DNA of 34,586 nucleotides from Streptomyces sparsogenes (GTDB lineage: Bacteria; Actinomycetota; Actinomycetes; Streptomycetales; Streptomycetaceae), in the NCBI RefSeq assembly GCF_001704635.1, contig NZ_MAXF01000127.1, positions 1-34,586 on the forward strand. Direction: 5' to 3'. The notes under the pieces were generated by a model. It ran no database searches, was not told where the DNA came from, and saw only the letters and a list, made by a program, of their open reading frames with translations. A program made the translations under genes and the position numbers. Of the stretch, positions 1-9,862 are shown piece after piece. How positions within the stretch are numbered: position 1 is the stretch's first letter; each line of letters starts with the position of its first letter.

Positions 1-1466
1 GCGCGCCCCTTCACTCGCCGGGGCAGCCGGGAAGGCGCTCAGGCGGGCCCGCCCGACGAGCGGGAGGCCGTGGCCGCCGTCTATGACGCGCTCGCCGAGC
101 TGATGGCGGCGGTCGGCACCGAGCGCGGCCAGGCGGCCCGGCGCCGGCTCACCGCCGCGTACGACGCCGCCTACGAAGCGCTCTACGCCCACCGGATCCC
201 GCTGTACCGCCCCGACGCCGGGCAGCGCCGGCTGCGCGACCTGCTGGCGGTGGCCGGGGCGCTGAGCGAGACGGCGGTGACCCTGCTGTGGGAGGGCGAG
301 CCCCTGCCCACCCGGGTCACCCGGACCCCCGCCCTGCTGGCCCGCGCGGTACGCACCGGCCGCCCGCCCGGCCCCCTCCCCGCGCCCGCGCCGCACACCG
401 CCGGCGGCCTCGCCGCACACCGCGCCGTGCTGCTCGCCGCCCGCGTCTTCGACGGCGAACCCGCCCCGGCGGTCGGCGCGGTGGGACCCGGACCCCGGCA
501 GCGCCTGCGCCGGGTGCTCGGCCCGGCGGGCCGGGAGTACGCGGCGCGGGTCGCGCTGTGCGTGGGCGTCGCCACCGTGCTGGCCCGGTCGCTGCCGGGC
601 GACCACTGGTACTGGCTGCCCGCCACCGCCGCCTTCCTGGTCAAGCCCGACATGGGCCCCCTGGTGTCGCGGGCCGTCTCCCGGGCCTTCGGCACCGCCG
701 TGGGCGTGGCCGTCTTCGGCGCGTCGGCCGCGCTGCTCGGCGCGCTCCCGGGCGCGGACGAGGTGTGGCCGGTGGCCGTGGCCGCCGTGTGCTCCGCGCT
801 GATCCCGGTGTCCGTACGCCACTTCGCGCTCCAGACGGCGGTCCTCACGCCCCTGCTGCTGTCCCTGGTGTACCTCGGCGGCGACCGCGGCGCGGAGTCG
901 GCGCGGCTGGTGGACACGCTGCTGGCCTGCGCGGTGGTGCTGGCGGCCGGCGCGCTGCCGGGCCTCGGCGGCCCGCGCGCCCAGGTGTCCGTCCGGCTGT
1001 CGCTCGCGGTCCGCGCCACCCGAGACCACCTGGGCCGGGTGCTGGCCGCCGACGCGCCCTACGCGGTACGGCTGCGGCTGCGCCGCGAGGCCTACCGCGC
1101 GCTGGCCGACGCCCGCCGCGCCGTGGAGGTGGCGAGCGCCGAACACCCGCCGTTCGGCCGCGACCTGGCGGCATGGGCCCCGGTCGTCGCGGCGCTCGAG
1201 GAGATCGTGGACGCCGCCACGGCGTGCGGCGTCCGGCTGGACCACGGCGCCCCGCCCCCCGACGCGGCCCTCGCGGACCGCCTCCGGGCCGGCCTGTCGG
1301 ACCTGGCCGACGCCGTCGCCACCCGCCGCCCGCCCGCCGACCTGCCGCTCCCCACCGTGGCGCCGGCCGCCCTCCCCCAGCCGTCCCTGAGCAGGGCCCC
1401 TGCGCGACCCTCGCCGACGTCACCGCCGGACTGCACCGCGCCCGGCACCTCGCCGGGTCGCGCTGA
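1..1466 (+). CDS. FUSC-family inner-membrane protein, 5' end cut off, probable frameshift near 3' end
   Basis: The frame is open from base 1, so the true start lies outside the window. The product resembles FUSC-type proteins (fusaric-acid-resistance/aromatic-acid exporter-like). A soluble helical N-terminal part is followed by several hydrophobic segments encoded at about 540-960 (for example VALCVGVATVLA, AVGVAVFGASAALLGAL and LLACAVVLAAGALPG), then a second Arg/Ala/Glu-rich helical domain. The original frame runs on to 1698, 182 bases into the convergent gene, and its last 100 residues become Pro/Thr/Arg-rich nonsense. One frame over, codons from about 1380 read a plausible C-terminus ending ADVTAGLHRARHLAGSR with TGA at 1464-1466, just before a hairpin. 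I therefore take 1466 as the end, with a one-base loss near the C run at 1374-1378. The substrate is unknown. Confidence 0.7.
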
Positions 1467-1474
1467 CACGGCGT

Positions 1475-1493
1475 ACGGCGGCCCGCCCGCCGT
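1475..1493 (+). terminator. Hairpin after the FUSC gene
   Basis: A perfect 7-bp stem, ACGGCGG and CCGCCGT with a 5-base loop, starts 8 bases after TGA 1464-1466 and is followed by a pyrimidine-rich stretch. Its position supports 1466 as the real gene end. There is no clear U tract. Confidence 0.45.
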
Positions 1494-1516
1494 CTCCCTC
1501 CGCCTTACGACCCGCT

Positions 1517-2638
1517 CTACGCCCCGCTCCACGACCCGCCCGTGGCCGGCCCGGAACCGGCCGCCGGCCATTCCCCCGTGTCGGCGAACCGCTCGACGGC
1601 GCCCGCGTACGGCGCGGGGTCCAGCCCCCGCGCGCGGACCCACTCCGGGTCGAGATGGGTGTTCCGGTAGGGATCGGCGTGGTCGCCGACGAGGGTGACC
1701 ACGCTGCCCCGCGCCCCCGCCTCGCGCATCCGGGCCACGAGGTGGCACACGCCCCACAGGCCGGTGCCGGCCGCCGGGCCGGCGGGGACGCGGGCGGTGT
1801 CGTGGAGCCAGCGCAGGGCCGCGATGGACGCGGCGTCCGGCACCGGGATGACCAGGTCGATCACGGTCGGCAGGAAGCCGGGCTCGGTGCGGGGGCGGCC
1901 GATGCCGGGGATCCTGGAGGGCATGCCGGTGGCGTAGTCGGGGCAGCCGCTCGCCCAGGCGGGGAAGTAGGCGGAGTTCTCCGGGTCCACCACGGCCAGC
2001 CGGGTCGGATGGCCGTGGTGGCGCAGATGGCGCCCGATCGAGGCGGAGGTGGCGCCGGTCCCGGCGCCGGTGACGATCCACGCCGGCACCGGGTGCGGCT
2101 CCTCGCGCAACTGCTCGAAGATCTCGTCGGCGACCGTCGGCTCGCCGCATCCGGCCAGGGCCCGCTCGGCGTCGGTGAAGTGGTCCAGGAAGTGTCCGCC
2201 GAGCCGCTCGGCCAGGGCCCGGGCCTCCTGCTGCACCCCGGCCGGCGGCCCCTCGGCCGGCTGCCACCGACCGCCCTCCCGCTCGACGCGGGCCAGGGTG
2301 TCGGCGGGGGTCCTGGCCGGTACGACGGCGATGAACGACAGGCCCAGCAGGCGCGCGAAGCGAGCCCCCGCGACGGCGACCGCGCCGCCGGTGGCGGCGA
2401 CCACCGTGGTGTCGGCCGTGATCCGGCCGGTCGCGACCGCCTGGCAGAACATGGCCCGCACCAGGCGGTGTTTCAGGCTGCCGGTGGGGTGCGCGGACTC
2501 GTCCTTCAGATAGACCTCGATGCCCTCGAGCGCGGGCAGCGGAAGCGGACGAAGGGGCGTCGGGCCGTACGCGAGGCCCTCCGCGTGGAGGCGCCGGATC
2601 GCTTGTGCCGCCCAGGTGTTGGAGTGGTCCGGGGTCAT
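1517..2638 (-). CDS. PLP-dependent cysteine-synthase-like enzyme (fold type II)
   Basis: A 373-residue protein of the tryptophan-synthase-beta/cysteine-synthase fold, expected to be cytosolic and to bind pyridoxal phosphate. The Schiff-base lysine is in PTGSLKHR (Lys56). The phosphate-binding glycine loop is GAGTGATSAS at 191-200. The segment that normally reads SGNTG reads ATGGAVAVAG (82-91), so the usual Asn is missing, as it also is in Cds1-type cysteine desulfhydrases. Plain O-acetylserine sulfhydrylase activity is therefore doubtful. A lyase or desulfhydrase acting on cysteine or a related amino acid is more likely. The last 30 residues are poorly ordered. The gene lies 79 bases downstream of fabF in the same direction, but a strong hairpin separates them. 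The ATG start is near a good family N-terminus. Confidence 0.75.
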   Translation of the reverse strand: MTPDHSNTWAAQAIRRLHAEGLAYGPTPLRPLPLPALEGIEVYLKDESAHPTGSLKHRLVRAMFCQAVATGRITADTTVVAATGGAVAVAGARFARLLGLSFIAVVPARTPADTLARVEREGGRWQPAEGPPAGVQQEARALAERLGGHFLDHFTDAERALAGCGEPTVADEIFEQLREEPHPVPAWIVTGAGTGATSASIGRHLRHHGHPTRLAVVDPENSAYFPAWASGCPDYATGMPSRIPGIGRPRTEPGFLPTVIDLVIPVPDAASIAALRWLHDTARVPAGPAAGTGLWGVCHLVARMREAGARGSVVTLVGDHADPYRNTHLDPEWVRARGLDPAPYAGAVERFADTGEWPAAGSGPATGGSWSGA

Positions 2639-2660
2639 GGGCCCGACCCTACCCAGGGCC

Positions 2661-2706
2661 CGGGGCGGTGAGTGGCCCGTAGCGCACGGGCAGCGAAGAC
2701 GCCCCG
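2661..2706 (-). terminator. Nested hairpin after fabF
   Basis: An outer 7-bp repeat, CGGGGCG (2661-2667) with CGCCCCG (2700-2706), encloses an inner perfect stem GCCCGT (2675-2680) and ACGGGC (2686-2691) with a 5-base loop. It lies between the fabF stop and the next minus-strand gene. It probably ends fabF transcription and has no U tract. Confidence 0.5.
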
Positions 2707-2717
2707 CCGCTACGAGA

Positions 2718-3941
2718 TCAGGGCGCCGGGGTGAACACCAGCGAGGCGTTGTGGCCGCCGAAGCCGAAGGAGTTGGCGAGCGCCGCGGTCAGCGCGCCCC
2801 GTCGGGGTCGCCCGGTGACGACGTCGAGTTTCACCCGCGGGTCGAGGGCGTCGACGTTCTGGGTGCCGGGGATCACCCCGTCGCGCACCGCGAGGATCGC
2901 GGCGAGCGCGCCGACCGCCCCCGCGGCCCCGAAGAGGTGGCCGGTCATGGACTTGGTCGCGGTCACGGCCGGGTGGACGCCGATGGCCTCGGTGATCGAC
3001 TCGGTCTCGACCAGATCGCCCAGGGGCGTGGAGGTGGCGTGGGCGTGGATGTGCTCGATGGCCAGCGGGGTCAGCCCCGCGGTGGCCAGGGCCTGCCGCA
3101 TGGCGCGGACCTGGCCGTCCTTGTGCGCGGCGGTGATGTGGTGCGCGTCCGAGGTCACCGCGGCCCCGGCGAGTAACGCGTGGGCGCGGGCGGACCGGGC
3201 GGCGGCGAACTCCGCGCGCTCCAGGACGACCACCCCGGCCCCCTCGCCGATGACGAAGCCGTCGCGGTCGACGTCGAAGGGCCGGGACGCCCGCTCGGGC
3301 TCGTCATTGCGCGTGGAGTGGGCCTTGGCCTGGGCGAATCCGGCCAGCACCAGGGGGTTGACGCAGGCCTCGGTGCCGCCCGCCACGACCACGTCGGCCC
3401 GGCCGAGCCGAATCAGGTCCAGGCCCAGCGCGATCGCCTCGGCGCCCGACGCGCAGGCGCTGACCGGGGTGTGGGCGCCGCCGCGCGCCCCGAGGTCGAT
3501 GCTGACCAGGGCGGCGGGGCCGTTCGCCATCAGCATGGGGACGGAGAGCGGGGACATCCGCCGCATCCCGGAGGATTCGAGGACGTCGTTCTGGCGGATC
3601 ATGGTCAGGGTGCCACCGGTGCCCGTGCCGATGACCACGGCCAGCCGTTCCGGATCGACGTCGGGGGCGCCCGCGTCGGCCCATGCCTCACGGGCGGCGA
3701 CGAGCGCGATCTGCTGGCAGCGGTCCATGCGCCGGGCCTGCACCCGGTCCAGGACCTCGGTCGGCTCGACGGCCAGCGTGCCCGCGATCCCCACCGGCGA
3801 CCCGGCCGCCCACTCCTCCTCGATCCTGCCGATCCCGGACCGCCCGGCCAGCAGCCCGGCCCAGGTCGAGGCCATGTCCCCGCCGAGTGGCGTGGTGGCC
3901 CCGAGACCGGTCACCACCACCTGATCGGTGTCAGCGCTCAT
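2718..3941 (-). CDS. fabF: 3-oxoacyl-ACP synthase II (KAS II)
   Basis: Decarboxylating Claisen condensation of acyl groups with malonyl-ACP in fatty-acid elongation, in the cytosol. With the ATG at 3939-3941 the protein has 407 residues, the normal FabF length. The Cys-His-His triad is visible: Cys163 in SACASG, His301 in HAHATSTPLGD and His335 in TKSMTGH, with Lys330. The glycine-rich C-terminus ANSFGFGGHNAS is intact. A longer frame starts at 4016, but its extra 25 residues do not look like FabF, and GGGGG lies 9 bases before the 3941 start. The gene stands alone, without ACP, KAS III or malonyl-transferase genes. It may therefore be a second, specialised FabF rather than the housekeeping copy. 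That last point is inference. Confidence 0.9.
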   Translation of the reverse strand: MSADTDQVVVTGLGATTPLGGDMASTWAGLLAGRSGIGRIEEEWAAGSPVGIAGTLAVEPTEVLDRVQARRMDRCQQIALVAAREAWADAGAPDVDPERLAVVIGTGTGGTLTMIRQNDVLESSGMRRMSPLSVPMLMANGPAALVSIDLGARGGAHTPVSACASGAEAIALGLDLIRLGRADVVVAGGTEACVNPLVLAGFAQAKAHSTRNDEPERASRPFDVDRDGFVIGEGAGVVVLERAEFAAARSARAHALLAGAAVTSDAHHITAAHKDGQVRAMRQALATAGLTPLAIEHIHAHATSTPLGDLVETESITEAIGVHPAVTATKSMTGHLFGAAGAVGALAAILAVRDGVIPGTQNVDALDPRVKLDVVTGRPRRGALTAALANSFGFGGHNASLVFTPAP

Positions 3942-3972
3942 CGACAACAACCCCCGTGTAGTTGACGCACAA

Positions 3973-3996
3973 CTCCCGCGTGGTATGGCGCGGGAG
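3973..3996. promoter_or_regulatory. Inverted repeat upstream of fabF
   Basis: A perfect 8-bp inverted repeat, CTCCCGCG and CGCGGGAG separated by 8 bases, lies about 30 bases before the fabF start. It may be an operator or a 5' UTR hairpin. No family of regulator can be named from the sequence. Apart from this and the icd terminators, the 286-base gap 3942-4227 holds nothing I can identify. Confidence 0.4.
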
Positions 3997-4134
3997 GAGA
4001 TCGACTTGTCGGCCACTCTGTCAGGGGGAGTCAGCCCGAACGGATGTTGTGATCCCAGCAGCCCGGCGCCGTGGTTCTGTGGGGACCGGCTATTGGCACG
4101 GTGGCGCGCCGATCGGGGGATTCGTCAGGAGTGC

Positions 4135-4177
4135 GAAAAGAAACCGCCCCGGCCGGACGGGTGTCCAGCCGGGGCGG
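4135..4177 (-). terminator. Intrinsic terminator of icd
   Basis: On the minus strand a 15-bp stem (CCGCCCCGGCTGGAC paired with GTCCGGCCGGGGCGG, one mismatch, 4-base loop) is followed directly by TTTCTTTTC (4135-4143 on the plus strand). This is a classical Rho-independent terminator with a real U tract, unusual at this GC content. Confidence 0.85.
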
Positions 4178-4200
4178 AAGGAGCCGCGGGGGCTGCGTGG

Positions 4201-4224
4201 GGGCGGCGCGGGCGGGCGCCGCCC
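4201..4224 (-). terminator. First hairpin after icd
   Basis: A perfect 9-bp stem, GGGCGGCGC and GCGCCGCCC with a 6-base loop, lies 3 bases past the icd stop. It has no U tract. With the U-tract terminator at 4135-4177 it makes a double hairpin end that may also protect the 3' end of the mRNA. Confidence 0.5.
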
Positions 4225-4227
4225 GGG

Positions 4228-6447
<2,220 letters not shown>

Positions 6448-6477
6448 CGGGTGCTCCGCTCCACGTCTGCAACATTG

Positions 6478-6495
6478 CTCGACATCAAGATATCT
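6478..6495. promoter_or_regulatory. Palindromic motifs upstream of icd
   Basis: On the minus strand TCTTGATGTCGAG is a near-palindrome (CTTGA and TCGAG arms around TG). It is adjoined by the perfect palindrome AGATATCT (6488-6495). They lie 31-48 bases before the icd start and could be an operator or part of the promoter. No regulator is assigned. Confidence 0.35.
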
Positions 6496-6634
6496 CGTCC
6501 TCGACCCCCTCACGAAAGGGCCTGCCGCCCTCTGTGGGCGTAAGACGCGTCACTGCGCGGTGGCTCCCGCGTATGTCCCCTCATGTGACCTCGCGTGGCT
6601 GTGCGTCCCGGGAAGGTCGTCCCTCGTCCCGACA

Positions 6635-6663
6635 TTGCATAAAGCTTCCATCGACCGTATAGT
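6635..6663 (+). promoter_or_regulatory. argC promoter
   Basis: -35 TTGCAT (6635-6640), a 17-bp spacer and -10 TATAGT (6658-6663), 25 bases before the argC ATG. Both hexamers lie inside the arginine-type boxes, so repressor binding would block RNA polymerase. Confidence 0.6.
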
Positions 6664-6673
6664 CATGCCATCG
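6636..6673. promoter_or_regulatory. Tandem ARG-box-like operators of argC
   Basis: Two 18-bp boxes, TGCATAAAGCTTCCATCG (6636-6653) and CGTATAGTCATGCCATCG (6656-6673), start 20 bp apart, about two helical turns. Both end in CCATCG. Box 2 matches the argH box (16473-16490) at 14 of 18 positions and box 1 at 13 of 18. Paired boxes about 20 bp apart on the promoter are the known arrangement for ArgR-type repressors, and argR ends this operon. Binding by ArgR is inferred. Confidence 0.6.
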
Positions 6674-6688
6674 AGAGGGAGGCAGTCG

Positions 6689-7717
6689 ATGGCGGTACGT
6701 GTGGCGGTGGCCGGAGCGAGCGGATACGCGGGCGGCGAGGTGCTGCGCCTGCTGCTCGCCCACCCGCGGGCGGAGATCGGCGCCCTGACCGGCAACTCCA
6801 ACGCGGGCGGGCGCCTCGGCGCGCTGCAGCCCCACCTCCTGCCGCTGGCCGACCGGGTGCTCGAGCCCACCGGCCCCGAGGCCCTGGCCGGGCACGACGT
6901 GGTGTTCCTCGCGCTGCCCCACGGCCAGTCCGCCGCCGTCGCCGAGCAGCTCGGGGACGAGGTCCTGATCATCGACTGCGGCGCCGACTTCCGGCTCGAG
7001 GACGCGGGCGAGTGGGAGCGGTTCTACGGCTCCCCGCACGCCGGCACCTGGCCCTACGGCCTCCCCGAGCTGCCCGGGGCCCGCGCCGCGCTGGAGGGGT
7101 CCAAGCGCGTCGCGGTCCCCGGCTGCTACCCGACCGCCGTCTCGCTCGCGCTGTTCCCGGCGTACGCGGCGGGGCTCGTCGAACCCGAGGCCGTCATCGT
7201 CGCCGCCTCCGGCACCTCCGGCGCGGGCAAGGCGCCCAAGCCGCATCTGCTGGGCAGCGAGGTGATGGGCGCCATGAGCCCGTACGGCGTCGGCGGCGGC
7301 CACCGGCACACCCCCGAGATGATCCAGAACCTGTCGGCGGTGGCGGGGGAGCCGGTCTCCGTCTCCTTCACCCCCACCCTCGCCCCCATGCCCCGCGGCA
7401 TCCTCGCCACCTGCAGCGCCAAGGCCCGTCCCGGAGTGACCGCCGAGGCCGTCCGCGCCGCGTACGAGAAGGCGCTCCAGGACGAGCCGTTCGTCCACCT
7501 GCTCCCCGAGGGGCAGTGGCCGTCCACCGCCGCCGTGTACGGATCGAACGCGGCGCTGATCCAGGTCGCCCACGACCCGGCGGCGGGCCGCGTCATCGCC
7601 ATCAGCGCCATCGACAACCTCACCAAGGGCACCGCCGGCGGCGCGGTCCAGAGCATGAACGTCGCGCTCGGCCTCCCGGAGGGGCTGGGGCTGCCCACCA
7701 CCGGGATCGCGCCGTGA
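6689..7717 (+). CDS. argC: N-acetyl-gamma-glutamyl-phosphate reductase
   Basis: NADPH-dependent reduction of N-acetylglutamyl phosphate to the semialdehyde, third step of arginine synthesis, in the cytosol. The 342 residues equal the usual length. The Rossmann motif is GASGYAGGEV (9-18). The catalytic cysteine is Cys146 in VPGCYPT. The active-site histidine region is GGGHRHTPEM (202-211). The ATG at 6689 has AGGGAGG (6676-6682) six bases upstream. An alternative ATG at 6665 lies inside the operator and has no such site. First gene of the argCJBDR cluster, with a promoter overlapped by two candidate ArgR boxes. Confidence 0.97.
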   Translation: MAVRVAVAGASGYAGGEVLRLLLAHPRAEIGALTGNSNAGGRLGALQPHLLPLADRVLEPTGPEALAGHDVVFLALPHGQSAAVAEQLGDEVLIIDCGADFRLEDAGEWERFYGSPHAGTWPYGLPELPGARAALEGSKRVAVPGCYPTAVSLALFPAYAAGLVEPEAVIVAASGTSGAGKAPKPHLLGSEVMGAMSPYGVGGGHRHTPEMIQNLSAVAGEPVSVSFTPTLAPMPRGILATCSAKARPGVTAEAVRAAYEKALQDEPFVHLLPEGQWPSTAAVYGSNAALIQVAHDPAAGRVIAISAIDNLTKGTAGGAVQSMNVALGLPEGLGLPTTGIAP

Positions 7718-7778
7718 GCGCCGTACGCGCGGCACACCAGATGAAGTTTCCCCATGGCGGGGCTATCAAGGAGACACA

Positions 7779-8933
7779 GTGAGCGTTACGGCAGCCAAGG
7801 GCTTCACCGCCTCCGGCGTCGCGGCGGGCATCAAGGAGAACGGCAACCCCGACCTCGCCCTCGTCGTCAACAACGGACCGCGGCTGGCCGCCGCCGGGGT
7901 CTTCACCTCCAACCGCGTCAAGGCCGCCCCCGTCCTGTGGTCCGAGCAGGTCCTCAAGGGCGGCACGGTCAGCGCGGTCGTCCTCAACTCCGGCGGCGCC
8001 AACGCCTGCACCGGTCCGCTCGGCTTCCAGGACACCCACGCCACGGCCGAGAAGGCCGCGGAGGTCCTCGGGCACAGCGCCGGCGAGGTCGCCGTCGCCT
8101 CCACCGGGCTCATCGGCGTCCGGCTGCCGATGGACAGGCTGCTCCCGGGGGTGGAGAAGGCGGCGGCCGAGCTGACCCCGCACGGCGGCGACAAGGCCGC
8201 CATCGCCATCAAGACCACGGACACCGTGCACAAGACCGCCGTGGCCCAGGGCGCGGGCGGCTGGGTGGTCGGCGGCATGGCCAAGGGCGCGGGCATGCTG
8301 GCCCCCGGCCTCGCCACCATGCTCGTCGTGCTCACCACCGACGCCGACGTCGAGGGCCAGGACCTCGACACCGCGCTGCGCGCCGCCACCCGCACCACCT
8401 TCGACCGGATCGACTCCGACGGCTGCATGTCGACCAATGACACCGTGCTGCTGCTGGCCTCCGGCGCGTCCGGCGTGACACCGCCCGCCGAGGAGTTCGC
8501 CGAGGCGGTCCGCGAGGTCTGCGCCGACCTGGCCCGCCAGCTGATCGGCGACGCGGAGGGCGCCTCGAAGGACATCCGCATCGAGGTGGTGGGCGCGGCC
8601 ACCGAGGACGACGCCGTCGAGGTGGGCCGCTCGATCGCCCGCAACAACCTCCTCAAGTGCGCCATCCACGGCGAGGACCCCAACTGGGGCCGGGTGCTCT
8701 CCGCGATCGGCACCACCTCCGCCGCCTTCGACCCGGACCAGCTCAACGTCGCCATCAACGGCGTGTGGGTGTGCAAGAACGGCTCCGTCGGCGAGGACCG
8801 GGAGCTGGTCGACATGCGCTACCGGGAGGTCCGCATCACCGCCGACCTGGCCGCCGGCGGCGAATCCGCCGTCATCTGGACCAATGACCTGACCGCCGAC
8901 TACGTCCACGAGAACAGCGCCTACTCGTCATGA
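7779..8933 (+). CDS. argJ: Bifunctional ornithine acetyltransferase / N-acetylglutamate synthase
   Basis: Moves the acetyl group from N-acetylornithine to glutamate, closing the cyclic arginine pathway. Many family members also use acetyl-CoA. The 384-residue precursor is expected to cut itself between Ala179 and Thr180 in the motif APGLATML, giving alpha and beta chains with Thr180 as nucleophile. ASTGLIGVRLPMDR and GGMAKGAGM are other conserved stretches. The GTG start at 7779 has AAGGAG at 7768-7773. The gene lies 61 bases after argC, and its stop overlaps argB by four bases. The cyclic route removes the need for a separate early N-acetylglutamate synthase in the window. Confidence 0.96.
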   Translation: MSVTAAKGFTASGVAAGIKENGNPDLALVVNNGPRLAAAGVFTSNRVKAAPVLWSEQVLKGGTVSAVVLNSGGANACTGPLGFQDTHATAEKAAEVLGHSAGEVAVASTGLIGVRLPMDRLLPGVEKAAAELTPHGGDKAAIAIKTTDTVHKTAVAQGAGGWVVGGMAKGAGMLAPGLATMLVVLTTDADVEGQDLDTALRAATRTTFDRIDSDGCMSTNDTVLLLASGASGVTPPAEEFAEAVREVCADLARQLIGDAEGASKDIRIEVVGAATEDDAVEVGRSIARNNLLKCAIHGEDPNWGRVLSAIGTTSAAFDPDQLNVAINGVWVCKNGSVGEDRELVDMRYREVRITADLAAGGESAVIWTNDLTADYVHENSAYSS

Positions 8934-9862
8934 GCCAGCCGACCGCCCGTAAACACACCGCCCTGCCCAAGGCGCGCATCCTCATCGAGGCGCTGCCCTG
9001 GCTGACCCGCCACCACGGCAAGACCGTCGTGATCAAGTTCGGCGGCAACGCCATGGTGGACGAGGAGCTGAAGGCCGCCTTCGCCCAGGACGTCGTCTTC
9101 CTGCGCCACGCGGGCCTGCGCCCCGTCGTGGTGCACGGCGGCGGCCCGCAGATCAGCGCGCAGCTCGACCGGCACGGCCTGGTCAGCGAGTTCAAGGCGG
9201 GGCTGAGGGTCACCACCGACGAGGCCATGGACGTCGTGCGGATGGTGCTGGCCGGACAGGTCCAGCGCGAGCTGGTGGGGCTGCTCAACCGCCACGGGCC
9301 GCTGGCCGTCGGCATGACCGGCGAGGACGCCCACCTGATGTCCGCCACCAAGCACTTCGCCGAGATCGACGGCGAGCAGGTGGACATCGGCCGGGTCGGG
9401 CAGATCACCGAGATCGACACCGGCGCGGTCCAGGCCCTGCTGGACGACGGCCGCATCCCGGTCGTGTCCTCCATCGCCCGCAGCGCCGACGACGGACACG
9501 TCTACAACGTGAACGCCGACACCGCCGCCGCGGCGCTCGCCGCCGCGCTCGGCGCCGAGACGATGATGGTGCTCACCGACGTGGAGGGCCTGTACGCGGA
9601 CTGGCCCAACAGCGACGAGGTGATCAGCAAGCTCACCGCGAGGGAGCTGGAGAAGCTGCTGCCGGAGCTGGCCAGCGGCATGGTGCCCAAGATGGAGGGG
9701 TGCCTGTACGCCGTGCGCAACGGCGTCAACACCGCGCGCGTCATCGACGGGAGGGTCCAGCACTCCATCCTGCTGGAGATCTTCACCGACGAGGGCATCG
9801 GCACGATGGTCCTGCCGGACGCGGTCAACGAGAACAACGAGGACGAGGGGGCGGACCGGTGA
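8930..9862 (+). CDS. argB: Acetylglutamate kinase
   Basis: Phosphorylates N-acetylglutamate with ATP, second step of arginine synthesis and the usual point of arginine feedback inhibition. Amino-acid-kinase fold, 310 residues. Visible motifs are VVIKFGGNAM (ATP phosphate binding), VVVHGGGPQIS (substrate glycine loop), YNVNADTAA and VLTDVEGLY. The N-terminal extension of about 25 residues (KARILIEALPWLTRHHGK) matches the extra helix of arginine-sensitive hexameric enzymes, so feedback control is likely. The ATG overlaps the argJ stop (ATGA) and the stop overlaps the argD GTG (GTGA), so translation is probably coupled. Confidence 0.97.
   Translation: MSQPTARKHTALPKARILIEALPWLTRHHGKTVVIKFGGNAMVDEELKAAFAQDVVFLRHAGLRPVVVHGGGPQISAQLDRHGLVSEFKAGLRVTTDEAMDVVRMVLAGQVQRELVGLLNRHGPLAVGMTGEDAHLMSATKHFAEIDGEQVDIGRVGQITEIDTGAVQALLDDGRIPVVSSIARSADDGHVYNVNADTAAAALAAALGAETMMVLTDVEGLYADWPNSDEVISKLTARELEKLLPELASGMVPKMEGCLYAVRNGVNTARVIDGRVQHSILLEIFTDEGIGTMVLPDAVNENNEDEGADR

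Noticed and set aside
3942..4016. Longer FabF start at 4016
   Set aside because: The 25 extra residues are unlike FabF, would use the inverted-repeat region as coding sequence, and lack a ribosome site. The start at 3941 has one.
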